Origin: Prevotella sp.
GTDB taxonomy: Bacteria; Bacteroidota; Bacteroidia; Bacteroidales; Bacteroidaceae
Length of the DNA stretch: 52,306 nt
Assembly (NCBI GenBank): GCA_017449025.1
Contig: JAFSKJ010000059.1
Span: 1-52,306, forward strand
Direction: 5' to 3'
Numbering within the stretch: the stretch's first letter is position 1; each line of letters begins with the position of its first letter. A program made the position numbers and the translations under genes. Of the stretch, positions 33,654-41,318 are shown piece after piece. The notes under the pieces were generated by a model that made no database searches, was not told the DNA's origin, and saw only the letters and a program-made list of their open reading frames with translations.

Positions 33654-34085
33654 TTAGAACGGCAGGTCGTCGGAACTACCTTCGGCAGGAGCCTCACCGG
33701 CAGGCGGGAACGGCGCTGCCTGTACCTGCTGTGCGGGCTGCTGGGGCGGGAACGGTGTCGGCTGGGCGGGCTGCTGTGGAGGGAAGCCGGCAGGCTGGGC
33801 TGCCTGAGGCACTTGTCCGCGAAGAATGTTGTAGGCGCGGACATCATTGAACCAGCGTCCGTTATACTCATGGGCATCAATGTCAAACTGTACGGTAACA
33901 TCCTCACCGTTTTGTATATTGAACTGCTTGATACGGTCTTCGCCAAGGATTCTGAACACACAACGACGCGGATACTGGCCGGGAACCTCGATAACATAGT
34001 CCTGAGACATCCAGTTGTTGCCAGTGCGTGCCGATACGCCGCTCTGTGCTGGTATGACTGCAATAATTCTACCTGTTAATTCCAT
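33654..34085 (-). CDS. DUF3127 OB-fold protein with an SSB-like tail
   Basis: A 143-residue protein. Residues 1-95 form the DUF3127 beta-barrel (MELTGRIIAVIPAQSGVS, WMSQDYVIEVPGQYPRRCVF, VTVQFDIDAHEYNGRWFNDV). A low-complexity Pro/Gln linker follows (GFPPQQPAQPTPFPPQQPAQ), and the C terminus is EGSSDDLPF. The OB-like core, disordered linker and acidic DDLPF tip copy the plan of single-stranded DNA-binding protein SSB, whose DDxPF tip docks replication and repair proteins. dnaN and a DnaQ-like exonuclease are divergently encoded 209 bases away. An ssDNA or ssRNA role is a reasonable inference, not shown. Confidence 0.88.
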   Translation of the reverse strand: MELTGRIIAVIPAQSGVSARTGNNWMSQDYVIEVPGQYPRRCVFRILGEDRIKQFNIQNGEDVTVQFDIDAHEYNGRWFNDVRAYNILRGQVPQAAQPAGFPPQQPAQPTPFPPQQPAQQVQAAPFPPAGEAPAEGSSDDLPF

Positions 34086-34197
34086 TTGTTTGATGATATA
34101 AGTTGTTGTTTTTATTAAATTGCGTGGCGAAATTACTAAAAATAGTTGAAATGAGCAATTTTTACCGCGATTTTTTTCTGATAACGCGAAAATTTCT

Positions 34198-34205
34198 TAT
34201 CTTTG
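34198..34205 (+). promoter_or_regulatory. -7 box for dnaN
   Basis: TATCTTTG at 34198-34205; the -33 region is T-rich (34171-34177). It gives a leader of about 82 bases, in which I see no structured element. Confidence 0.55.
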
Positions 34206-34294
34206 TAGTCAATTTCCGGCCATACAGGTGTGACAGGTGTTTGCACATTGTCGGCAAGGACATAATAAAAGAGTAAAACTAAGACAGAAATATT

Positions 34295-35419
34295 ATGAGA
34301 TTTACAGTATCAAGCACAGCATTGAGCAACAAGCTCTCAGCTTTGGCAAGAGTTATTAACAGCAAAAACTCCATTCCCGTTTTGGGCGACTTCCTCTTCG
34401 AGGTTGAAGGCACCACACTGCGACTGACAGCTTCCGACAGTGAGAACACCATGAACACCGCCATCGAACTGGCCGACAGCGACGGCAACGGTCGCTTTGC
34501 CATTGGCAACCACGACCTGTTGGAGGCTGTACGCGGATTCTCCGAGCAACCTATAGTCTTCGATGTCAACATGGAGCAGGCCTTGGCCAAGGTGAGCTAT
34601 CTTAACGGTCTTTTCTCGCTGCCTATCGACAACGCCGACGAATATCCAACGACTCTGGCCATCAGCGATGGAGCAAACATCATAACCATGCCCAACGACG
34701 TGCTTAGCGACAATGTCAACCGCTCACTCTTCGCAACTGCGTCGGACGAGATTCGCCCCGTGATGAATGGTATTTATTTCGACCTGACGCCAGAAGGCCT
34801 GGCAATTGTTGCCAGCGACGGCCACAAACTGGTGCGCAACAAGGTGTACACCATCAAGAGCGACCAGCCCGCATCGTTCATCCTGCCCAAGAAGCCGGCC
34901 ACACTGCTTAAGGGCCTGTTAGGCAAGGACGGAGGCGACGTAACCATACGCTTCGACGAGCGCAACGCAGAAATCAACTACGGCGACGGCATACTGCAGT
35001 GCAGGCTGATTGAGGGGCGCTATCCCAACTACAACTCCGTGATACCACAGGACAATCCCAACCAGCTCACCGTAGACCGCATGAGCCTGCTCTCGGCACT
35101 TCGCCGCGTCCATCCCTTTGCCAACGACTCGAGCAACCTGATACGCTTCCACGTAGAGGATGACACACTACAGCTCGATGCCGAGGACTACGACTTCTCC
35201 AAGACTGCCACAGAGCGCATGTCTTGCGTCTATAGCGGACAGCCCATGAGCATCGGCTTCAAAGGGACATCGTTCATTGATATACTCAGCAACTTTGCCT
35301 GCGACGAGGTTATTATACAGCTTGCCGACCCCAGCCGTGCCGGACTGGTGCTCCCGTCAGAGCAGCCCGAAGGCCAGGACATACTCATGCTCATGATGCC
35401 AATGCTTTTGAACGATTAA
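34295..35419 (+). CDS. dnaN: DNA polymerase III beta subunit (sliding clamp)
   Basis: A 374-residue processivity clamp with the three repeated clamp domains: MRFTVSSTALSNKLSALARV, then EIRPVMNGIYFDLTPEGLAIVASDGHKL across the second, and the C-terminal LVLPSEQPEGQDILMLMMPM. Length is standard. It is not beside dnaA here, as is usual in Bacteroidota. The next gene, a DnaQ-like exonuclease, starts 6 bases after the stop, so the two are co-transcribed. Upstream and divergent lies the SSB-like DUF3127 gene. Confidence 0.97.
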   Translation: MRFTVSSTALSNKLSALARVINSKNSIPVLGDFLFEVEGTTLRLTASDSENTMNTAIELADSDGNGRFAIGNHDLLEAVRGFSEQPIVFDVNMEQALAKVSYLNGLFSLPIDNADEYPTTLAISDGANIITMPNDVLSDNVNRSLFATASDEIRPVMNGIYFDLTPEGLAIVASDGHKLVRNKVYTIKSDQPASFILPKKPATLLKGLLGKDGGDVTIRFDERNAEINYGDGILQCRLIEGRYPNYNSVIPQDNPNQLTVDRMSLLSALRRVHPFANDSSNLIRFHVEDDTLQLDAEDYDFSKTATERMSCVYSGQPMSIGFKGTSFIDILSNFACDEVIIQLADPSRAGLVLPSEQPEGQDILMLMMPMLLND

Positions 35420-35425
35420 GACGCG

Positions 35426-36232
35426 ATGAAACTAAACCTCAAGAAGCCTCTGGTCATCTTCGACCTTGAGACCACTGGTCTTGACTTGGTGAGAGACCGT
35501 ATAATACAAATATCCTACATTAAGATCATGCCTAACGGCGACGAAGAGCGCACCAACCTCCTCGTCAACCCAGAGCGCCCCATACCCTCAGAGGTGGTTC
35601 AGCTGACGGGAATCAGCAACGACGACGTGGCCGACAAGCCCACGTTCAAGCAGCTTGCAGCAAAGCTTAACGAGGCATTCGCCGGCTGCGACTTTGCCGG
35701 CTTCAACTCAAACCATTTCGACATTCCACTGCTTGCCGAAGAGTTCCTGCGAGCAGGCATAGACTTCGATTTCAGCAAGTGCCGCATGGTTGACGCGCAG
35801 ACCATATTCCACAAGATGGAGCGCCGCAACCTGGCAGCAGCTTACAAGTTCTACTGCGGCAGGAAGATGGAGGAAGACTTCGAGGCCCACAGGGCCGACC
35901 AGGACACAGAGGCCACCTACCGTGTGCTGATGGGTGAACTCGACAAGTACGCCCCAGGAGCCAATGAGGATCCAGAGAAAGTGCTGGAGAACAACATCGA
36001 CGCAATGGCCGAGTTCTCCAAGCTCAACGACAATGTAGATTTCTCCGGGCGCATAGTCTGGGCAGATGTCAACGGCAAGCGCACTGAGGTGTTCAACTTC
36101 GGCAAGCACAAGGGCAAGCCTGTGGTCGACGTATTGCGCATGGATCCAGGTTATTACAGCTGGATACTCAACGGAGACTTTACCTACAACACCAAGCAGG
36201 TGCTCACGCGCATCAGGCTAAGGGAAAAGTAA
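35426..36232 (+). CDS. DnaQ-like 3'-5' exonuclease with extra C-terminal domain
   Basis: A 268-residue DEDDh exonuclease. Exo I is VIFDLETTGLD (D13, E15), Exo II is GFNSNHFDIPLLAEEF, and Exo III is HRADQDTEA with the catalytic His and Asp. Residues about 215-268 form a separate small domain (GKHKGKPVVDVLRMDPGYYSWILNGDF) of the kind found at the C terminus of exonuclease X-like proteins. It starts 6 bases after dnaN, consistent with a proofreading or repair role near the clamp. It may serve as the epsilon proofreader in this lineage or be a separate repair nuclease; the sequence alone does not decide. Confidence 0.9.
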   Translation: MKLNLKKPLVIFDLETTGLDLVRDRIIQISYIKIMPNGDEERTNLLVNPERPIPSEVVQLTGISNDDVADKPTFKQLAAKLNEAFAGCDFAGFNSNHFDIPLLAEEFLRAGIDFDFSKCRMVDAQTIFHKMERRNLAAAYKFYCGRKMEEDFEAHRADQDTEATYRVLMGELDKYAPGANEDPEKVLENNIDAMAEFSKLNDNVDFSGRIVWADVNGKRTEVFNFGKHKGKPVVDVLRMDPGYYSWILNGDFTYNTKQVLTRIRLREK

Positions 36233-36245
36233 GAATGGCAGGAGT

Positions 36246-37148
36246 ATGGGCAGGCTTTTCATAATTCTCGTTTGCATTGCGTCGGCTCTCCGTATGGAGG
36301 CGCAAGAGCTGCAGGCAAAGATCACCATCAACCACTCTAAGATACAGGGGTCTGACGCCTCCGTCTTCGAACAGCTTCAGCAGAGTCTGGAGCAGTTTGT
36401 CAATGAGAAGCAGTGGACGGCTCTGCAGTTCCAGCAGAACGAGCGCATTGTCTGCAATTTCAACATCACCGTGAACAAGTATGTAAAGGAAGAGAACAAG
36501 TTCCAGTGTACAGCTCTCGTTCAGGCAAACCGCCCCGTCTACAACTCATCCTACGCCACAACCCTCTACAACAACAACGACAAACAGTTCGATTTCGAGT
36601 ATGTTCAGTTCGACCAGCTGAACTTCAATGAGGAGGTAATCGACAACCAGCTCATGGCGCTCATGGGCTACTACGCCTACCTCATCATAGGCCTCGACCT
36701 CGACAGCTTCTCGCCGCTCGGCGGCACCGACATACTGCAGCGCTGCATGAACCTCGTGAACAACGCCCAGGATCTCGGTTTCCCGGGGTGGAAGTCGTTT
36801 GAGGACTCCCGCAACCGCTTTGCCATCATCAACGACTATCTTGACGAAGCCATGAAGCCCTTCCGCCAGCTTCAGTACGACTACTACCGCAAAGGGCTCG
36901 ACGAGATGGCGCAGAATGCCGAGCGCGGGCGCACCAATGTGACCACGGCCCTTGAGACCCACCTCGAAAAGGCACACAAGGACAAGCCCCTGAGCCTGCT
37001 GCCACAGATATGGACTGACTACAAGAAAGATGAGTTTGCCAACATCTACAAAGGCAAAGGCACGCAGAAGGAAAAGGAATCGGTCTACGAACTGCTCTTC
37101 GGCATCAATGCTTCGCAGAGCAACACATGGGACAAAATCAAACAGTGA
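36246..37148 (+). CDS. DUF4835 / PorD-like type IX secretion protein
   Basis: A 300-residue exported protein. A signal peptide (MGRLFIILVCIASALRMEAQ) precedes a conserved body: LQAKITINHSKIQGSD, VFEQLQQSLEQFVNEKQWT, FNITVNKY, and later YYAYLIIGLDLDSFSPLGG and NAQDLGFPGWKSFEDSRNRF. This is the DUF4835 family, which is linked with type IX secretion/gliding in Bacteroidota and sometimes named PorD. Its common neighbours as I recall them, coaBC just upstream and recN downstream, are absent here. Upstream is the exonuclease gene (13 bases) and downstream an acid phosphatase (29 bases). Confidence 0.85.
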   Translation: MGRLFIILVCIASALRMEAQELQAKITINHSKIQGSDASVFEQLQQSLEQFVNEKQWTALQFQQNERIVCNFNITVNKYVKEENKFQCTALVQANRPVYNSSYATTLYNNNDKQFDFEYVQFDQLNFNEEVIDNQLMALMGYYAYLIIGLDLDSFSPLGGTDILQRCMNLVNNAQDLGFPGWKSFEDSRNRFAIINDYLDEAMKPFRQLQYDYYRKGLDEMAQNAERGRTNVTTALETHLEKAHKDKPLSLLPQIWTDYKKDEFANIYKGKGTQKEKESVYELLFGINASQSNTWDKIKQ

Positions 37149-37177
37149 AACAATCACCATAAACAAACATAGAAGCT

Positions 37178-37903
37178 ATGAAAAAGATATTTGGCGTATT
37201 GCTGACCGCTACTCTGCTGTCAAGCATGATTGCAAAGGCCCAGAAAGCCATCGACTTGATATATCTCACAGCCGATGAGGTTCCAAATGCAGTATTATGG
37301 TTGCCTTCACCACCCGAGCCAGGCTCATCTCAGTTTATGTACGACATATCCCAGTACTACTGGGGCAAACAGCAGCGTCTCGACACACTGCGTGCCCGCA
37401 AGGCAATACGCGAGGCAGCATATCAGGTGGCAGACATGGCCCAGCAGTTCAGCCAAGCCTTCGGCATGGAGATTTCCGAGCAGAGCACACCAGCCATCTA
37501 CAACGTATTGAACAGGGCTGTGCTCACCATACGCCTGAGCGCCACCAAGCCCAAGGCAACCTATATGCGGACACGCCCATTCGTCTACTTCAACGAGCCT
37601 TCTCTTGTGCCGGAAGACGAGGAAGAGCTGCGCACCAACGGCTCCTACCCCTCCGGCCATACCGTACGCGGCTGGGGCATGGCCTTGCTTCTTTGCGAGA
37701 TCAATCCCGACGCACAGGACAACCTCTACCGCCTTGGCTACGAATGGGGGCAGAGCCGCGTGATTGCCGGTTTCCACTGGCAGAGCGACGTCGACGCCTC
37801 GCGAATGCTTGCCGCCGCCTGTTATGCCCGCCTGCACACCTGCCAGGCATTCCTCGACGACATGGCCGCCGCCAAGAAGGAATACAAGAAACTCACGAAG
37901 TGA
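37178..37903 (+). CDS. Class A acid phosphatase (PAP2 superfamily), periplasmic
   Basis: A 241-residue exported phosphatase. A signal peptide (MKKIFGVLLTATLLSSMIAKA) is followed by the three PAP2 motifs: KATYMRTRP (KX6RP), SYPSGHT (PSGH) and SRVIAGFHWQSD (SRX5HX3D). Together they make the vanadate-type phosphate site with a catalytic His in PSGH. It resembles PhoN-type nonspecific acid phosphatases, which dephosphorylate many phosphomonoesters in the periplasm. Length and motif spacing fit the family. It lies close behind the PorD-like gene and may share its message. Confidence 0.92.
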   Translation: MKKIFGVLLTATLLSSMIAKAQKAIDLIYLTADEVPNAVLWLPSPPEPGSSQFMYDISQYYWGKQQRLDTLRARKAIREAAYQVADMAQQFSQAFGMEISEQSTPAIYNVLNRAVLTIRLSATKPKATYMRTRPFVYFNEPSLVPEDEEELRTNGSYPSGHTVRGWGMALLLCEINPDAQDNLYRLGYEWGQSRVIAGFHWQSDVDASRMLAAACYARLHTCQAFLDDMAAAKKEYKKLTK

Positions 37904-37946
37904 GAACACCTTGAGACATTTTCACTACCTGTGCGCTTAGAAGGCC

Positions 37947-37970
37947 CCCTCCTACTCCGGAGTAGGAGGG
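37947..37970. repeat. Perfect 24-bp palindrome
   Basis: CCCTCCTACTCC is followed at once by its exact complement GGAGTAGGAGGG, with no loop. It may be half of a palindromic repeat family or act as a terminator for the acid phosphatase gene. There is no T tract. Confidence 0.85.
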
Positions 37971-38093
37971 ACAATCAGCTCATTTCCAGCACTTTCAGTA
38001 ATCAGAATTCCGCTATCACCACCCTCATCTTAGGTTGGATAAAGACTTTTAGCTACCTTTGCAAGCCGGCATTTATACACATCTCGGCAATTG

Positions 38094-38117
38094 TGCGGGC
38101 GAGGGCGCCCGCGCTCC
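38094..38117. repeat. Short GC-rich element, copy 2
   Basis: GCGGGCG (38095-38101), loop AGGG, CGCCCGC (38106-38112): a 7-bp GC stem. Related to 5122-5146, including flanking ATTGTG and GCTCC. Confidence 0.5.
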
Positions 38118-38231
38118 TGATGGATGCACAGCAGAAGCCCAAAGGGCTGAAAAGAAGACGATGGTGAACCTTTGGCACACAAAATCTCACAACATGCAAT
38201 TTCATCCCAACTTATTTTTTATCGTTACTTA

Positions 38232-38263
38232 TTTGCATTTCCGACAAGAAAGTATTACCTTTG
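38232..38263 (+). promoter_or_regulatory. Promoter for the TrmN6-like gene
   Basis: TTTG 38232-38235, 20 bases, TACCTTTG 38256-38263. The ATG at 38273 is only 9 bases after the -7 box, so the message would be nearly leaderless. Confidence 0.78.
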
Positions 38264-38272
38264 CAGCCGATT

Positions 38273-38980
38273 ATGGGCAAAGACAGCTTCAGCTTCCGCC
38301 GCTTCACGGTACGCCAAGACCGCTGCGCCATGAAAGTGGGCACCGACGGCACGCTGCTTGGCGCATGGGCCAATGGCGGTAGGCGGGTGCTCGACATAGG
38401 CACAGGCAGTGGCTTGTTGGCACTGATGATGGCTCAGCGGTTCGCTGACGCCAGCATTACGGGTGTTGAGATTGACCCTGATGCCGCCGCACAGGCTCAG
38501 GAGAATGTGGAGGCCTCGCCCTTCGCAGAACGTGTGACCATAGTCTGCGGCGACATCTGCTCATGGGAGCCGGATGTGGCAGAAGGGTACGACGCCATAG
38601 TGTGCAACCCACCCTACTTCGCCAACGACCTGCATTGCCCAGACCAGCGGCGCACGCTTGCCCGCCACGACACCACGCTGACCTTCGCCATGCTCATGGC
38701 AGTGGCCAAGCGTATGCTTGCCGACGACGGTGAGCTGTCAGTGGTGGTGCCCACCTCCGCAGCCTCGCGCATTGAGGCAGAGGCAGCCCTTGCAGGATTT
38801 GAAATGCGAAGGCGCTGGGCGGTGAGGACTACGCCTGCCAAAGAGCCGGGCAGATGGCTGATGGCCTTCGGACGCCATTCGGCAGCACTGTTCGACAGCG
38901 GAGAAGGAGTGATAGAGACATCGCCTGGCGTGCGTTCTGAATGGTACGGCGAACTGACAAAGCAATTCTATTTGAAATGA
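38273..38980 (+). CDS. tRNA1(Val) (adenine37-N6)-methyltransferase, TrmN6-like
   Basis: A 235-residue class I methyltransferase. It opens with FSFRRFTVRQDRCAMKVGTD, the family's substrate-facing segment, then the SAM motif VLDIGTGSGLLALMMAQR, GVEIDPDAAAQAQEN, and the base-flipping motif VCNPPYF (NPPY) typical of adenine-N6 methyltransferases. This pattern is that of YfiC/TrmN6, which makes m6A37 in tRNA1(Val). The promoter fixes the start at ATG 38273; a longer frame from 38261 would begin inside the -7 box. The next gene overlaps its stop (ATGA), so they form one operon. Confidence 0.9.
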   Translation: MGKDSFSFRRFTVRQDRCAMKVGTDGTLLGAWANGGRRVLDIGTGSGLLALMMAQRFADASITGVEIDPDAAAQAQENVEASPFAERVTIVCGDICSWEPDVAEGYDAIVCNPPYFANDLHCPDQRRTLARHDTTLTFAMLMAVAKRMLADDGELSVVVPTSAASRIEAEAALAGFEMRRRWAVRTTPAKEPGRWLMAFGRHSAALFDSGEGVIETSPGVRSEWYGELTKQFYLK

Positions 38981-39753
38981 GAGTAACACTTCTGCAGACT
39001 GACATACACTGGGCGCAGCCCGAGAAGAATATCAATGCGGCCGAGCGGCTCATGGCAAGCCAGCCGCGAGCCGACCTTTATGTGCTGCCGGAGATGTGGG
39101 CCACGGGATTTGCCACCACGCCGATGGAGGTGGCGGAGAGCGAAAGCAACTCCTTGGCTCTACAATGGATGAAAGCCACTGCGGCAGAAAACAAATGCGC
39201 CATCAGCGGCAGCCTGGCCGTGAGACTTGCCGACGGCACCTATCGCAACCGCCACTACATGGCGTTGCCCGACGGCCAGTGCCACCACTACGACAAGCAC
39301 CACCTGTTCAGCTATGGACACGAGGACCGTTATTTCACCCCTGGCAACAGCCACACCATAGTAAGCTATGGAGGCGTTGACATACTGTTGCTGACATGCT
39401 ATGACCTGCGATTCCCACTATGGTCGCGATACGGCATTGCCGGAAGGTTCGACATGATAGTCTGCGCAGCCAACTGGCCGGACAGCAGGCAGCAGCCCTG
39501 GCGGGTGCTCACAAGGGCACGCGCCATTGAAAACCAGTGCTACCTTGTGGGAGTTAACCGCGTGGGTAGCGATGCCTTCTGCCACTATGTCGGCGAAAGC
39601 CTTGTCTGCGACAGTCGTGGCGACACACTTGTCGAAGGAGGCAGCGAAGAGCAGGCCATCAGCGCCGACCTCGACTTCAGCCGTCAGAAAAGTGCTCGTG
39701 AGCGTTTCCGGGTGCTCGACGACAGAGACAACTACAAAATCGTGGAACAATGA
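38977..39753 (+). CDS. Nitrilase-superfamily omega-amidase (YafV-like)
   Basis: A 258-residue C-N hydrolase. The catalytic triad is visible: Glu39 in LYVLPEMWATGF, Lys near 107 in YDKHHLFSYGHEDRYF, and Cys near 140 in LLTCYDLRFPLWSR. The sequence around the Lys is the pattern of omega-amidase YafV, which hydrolyses alpha-ketoglutaramate and similar omega-amides in metabolite repair. The ATG at 38977 overlaps the upstream TGA, showing translational coupling to the tRNA methyltransferase. The following kinase-RapZ gene overlaps its stop by 4 bases. Confidence 0.9.
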   Translation: MRVTLLQTDIHWAQPEKNINAAERLMASQPRADLYVLPEMWATGFATTPMEVAESESNSLALQWMKATAAENKCAISGSLAVRLADGTYRNRHYMALPDGQCHHYDKHHLFSYGHEDRYFTPGNSHTIVSYGGVDILLLTCYDLRFPLWSRYGIAGRFDMIVCAANWPDSRQQPWRVLTRARAIENQCYLVGVNRVGSDAFCHYVGESLVCDSRGDTLVEGGSEEQAISADLDFSRQKSARERFRVLDDRDNYKIVEQ

Positions 39754-41318
39754 AACAACTCATAGACCTATACAGACAGCACTACGGAGAAGAGCCTGCC
39801 AGCACGGAACGCGTGGAAGGCGCAGGCAGCAACCGCCAGTACTTCCGCATGACCAACGGCAAGGGAGTCAGCGTGATTGGATGCATAGGCACAAGCCGCG
39901 ACGAGAACCACGCCTTCATTGCCATTTCGCGGCACTTCACGCAACGGCAGCTGCCTGTGCCTAACGTCATTGCCGCCAGCAGCGACGAGCTGCGCTACTT
40001 GCAGCAAGACTTGGGGACCACGTCGCTCTACGATGTCATCAGCGGCGGACGGCAGGCGGGCGGACGATACAACCTGGCAGAGCAGCAGATGCTGCGCCGC
40101 ACCATCCGCGAGCTGCCCAACATACAGATACGCGGTGCACGCGGGATGGACTTCTCACAGTGCTACCCGCAGCCTGCCTTCGATGCCGACAGCGTGCTCT
40201 TCGATCTGAACTACTTCAAGTACTGCTTCCTGAAAGCTACAGAGCTGGACTTCCATGAGCTGAAGCTTGAGGCCGACTTCCGCCTGCTGGCTAAAGACCT
40301 GACGGCAGCCGGCGACGAGCAATGCTTTCTCTACCGCGATTTCCAGGCACGTAACGTGATGGTGGGCGCCGACGGCAGCATCAGCTTCATAGACTTCCAG
40401 GGAGGGCGGCGCGGACCGTATTACTACGACCTGGCCTCATTTCTCTGGCAGGCATCGGCGCACTACTCCGAGAAGCTGCGCCGGGAGCTGGTGTTTGAAT
40501 ACTACAATGCGCTGAAGCAGTACACAGAGGTGCCGTCTACCCACCATTTCGTGGAACGCCTGCGACTCTTCGTGCTGTTCCGCACACTACAGGTGCTGGG
40601 AGCGTACGGCTTCCGTGGATATTTCGAGCGTAAGCGACACTTCATCGAGTCCATACCGCCAGCCATTGAAAACCTGCGACAGATTACAAGCACTGCCGTT
40701 TGTCAGCAGTACCCCTATCTTTGCGACGTGCTCCAGCGCCTTTGTGCCCTTCCTCAGTTTGCACCGCAAAAGCAGATGCCCCAGCAGCGTGCTGACGGAT
40801 ACAAGACCACCGAACAGAACCCATACAATGCTCACCCTGCCGACGGCCCCGCCACCTTCTCGAAATACGACGGTCGCGGCCCGCTTGTGGTGAGAGTATA
40901 CAGCTTCTCGTACCACAAGGGAATACCCCAAGACGAGAGCGGAAACGGCGGAGGATACGTGTTCGACTGCCGGTCGACCCACAACCCGGGACGGTACGAG
41001 CCATACAAGCAGTTGACAGGTCTCGATGAGCCTGTCATCAGATTCCTTGAGGACGACGGCGAGATTCTGGTATTCCTCGACGCCGTCTATCGCCTTGCCG
41101 ATGCTCACGTCCGCCGCTATCTGCAGCGAGGTTTCACAAGCCTTATGTTCTGCTTCGGATGCACCGGCGGGCAGCACCGCTCCGTTTACTCTGCACAACA
41201 CTTAGCCGAGCACCTCAACAAGAAGTTCGGCGTGGAAGTGCATATTTTCCACAGGGAACAGAACATAAAACAAATACTCAAACCCTTTAACAACAATGAT
41301 AGCCTCAACACAGTATGA
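39750..41318 (+). CDS. Sugar kinase (APH fold) fused to a RapZ C-terminal domain
   Basis: A 522-residue two-domain protein. Residues 1-330 are an aminoglycoside-phosphotransferase-fold kinase resembling AmgK (MurNAc/GlcNAc-1-kinase). The Brenner motif is FLYRDFQARNVMV, the metal site is ISFIDFQGGRRGPYYYD, and the nucleotide loop region is around RVEGAGSNRQYFRM. Residues about 380-515 match the C-terminal domain of RapZ: SFSYHKGIP, GYVFDCRSTHNPGRYEPYK, TGLDEPV, and MFCFGCTGGQHRSVYSAQHL. In E. coli that domain senses glucosamine-6-phosphate. The RapZ N-terminal P-loop domain is missing. A role in amino-sugar or cell-wall recycling is inferred. Confidence 0.87.
   Translation: MKQLIDLYRQHYGEEPASTERVEGAGSNRQYFRMTNGKGVSVIGCIGTSRDENHAFIAISRHFTQRQLPVPNVIAASSDELRYLQQDLGTTSLYDVISGGRQAGGRYNLAEQQMLRRTIRELPNIQIRGARGMDFSQCYPQPAFDADSVLFDLNYFKYCFLKATELDFHELKLEADFRLLAKDLTAAGDEQCFLYRDFQARNVMVGADGSISFIDFQGGRRGPYYYDLASFLWQASAHYSEKLRRELVFEYYNALKQYTEVPSTHHFVERLRLFVLFRTLQVLGAYGFRGYFERKRHFIESIPPAIENLRQITSTAVCQQYPYLCDVLQRLCALPQFAPQKQMPQQRADGYKTTEQNPYNAHPADGPATFSKYDGRGPLVVRVYSFSYHKGIPQDESGNGGGYVFDCRSTHNPGRYEPYKQLTGLDEPVIRFLEDDGEILVFLDAVYRLADAHVRRYLQRGFTSLMFCFGCTGGQHRSVYSAQHLAEHLNKKFGVEVHIFHREQNIKQILKPFNNNDSLNTV

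Larger units (their letters stand above)
37904..38272. other. 369-base intergenic region before the TrmN6-like gene
   Basis: Contains a perfect 24-bp palindrome (37947-37970), an unassigned -7 box TACCTTTG (38054-38061), a GC-rich hairpin element (38094-38117), and the promoter of the next gene. No protein-coding gene is convincing; a 14-codon frame from 38120 (MDAQQKPKGLKRRRW) is the only short one near the stray -7 box. Confidence 0.6.

Noticed and set aside
33623-34063. Longer N terminus for the M15 peptidase
   Set aside because: The extra 147 codons run antisense to DUF3127 and place the clear signal peptide in mid-protein.
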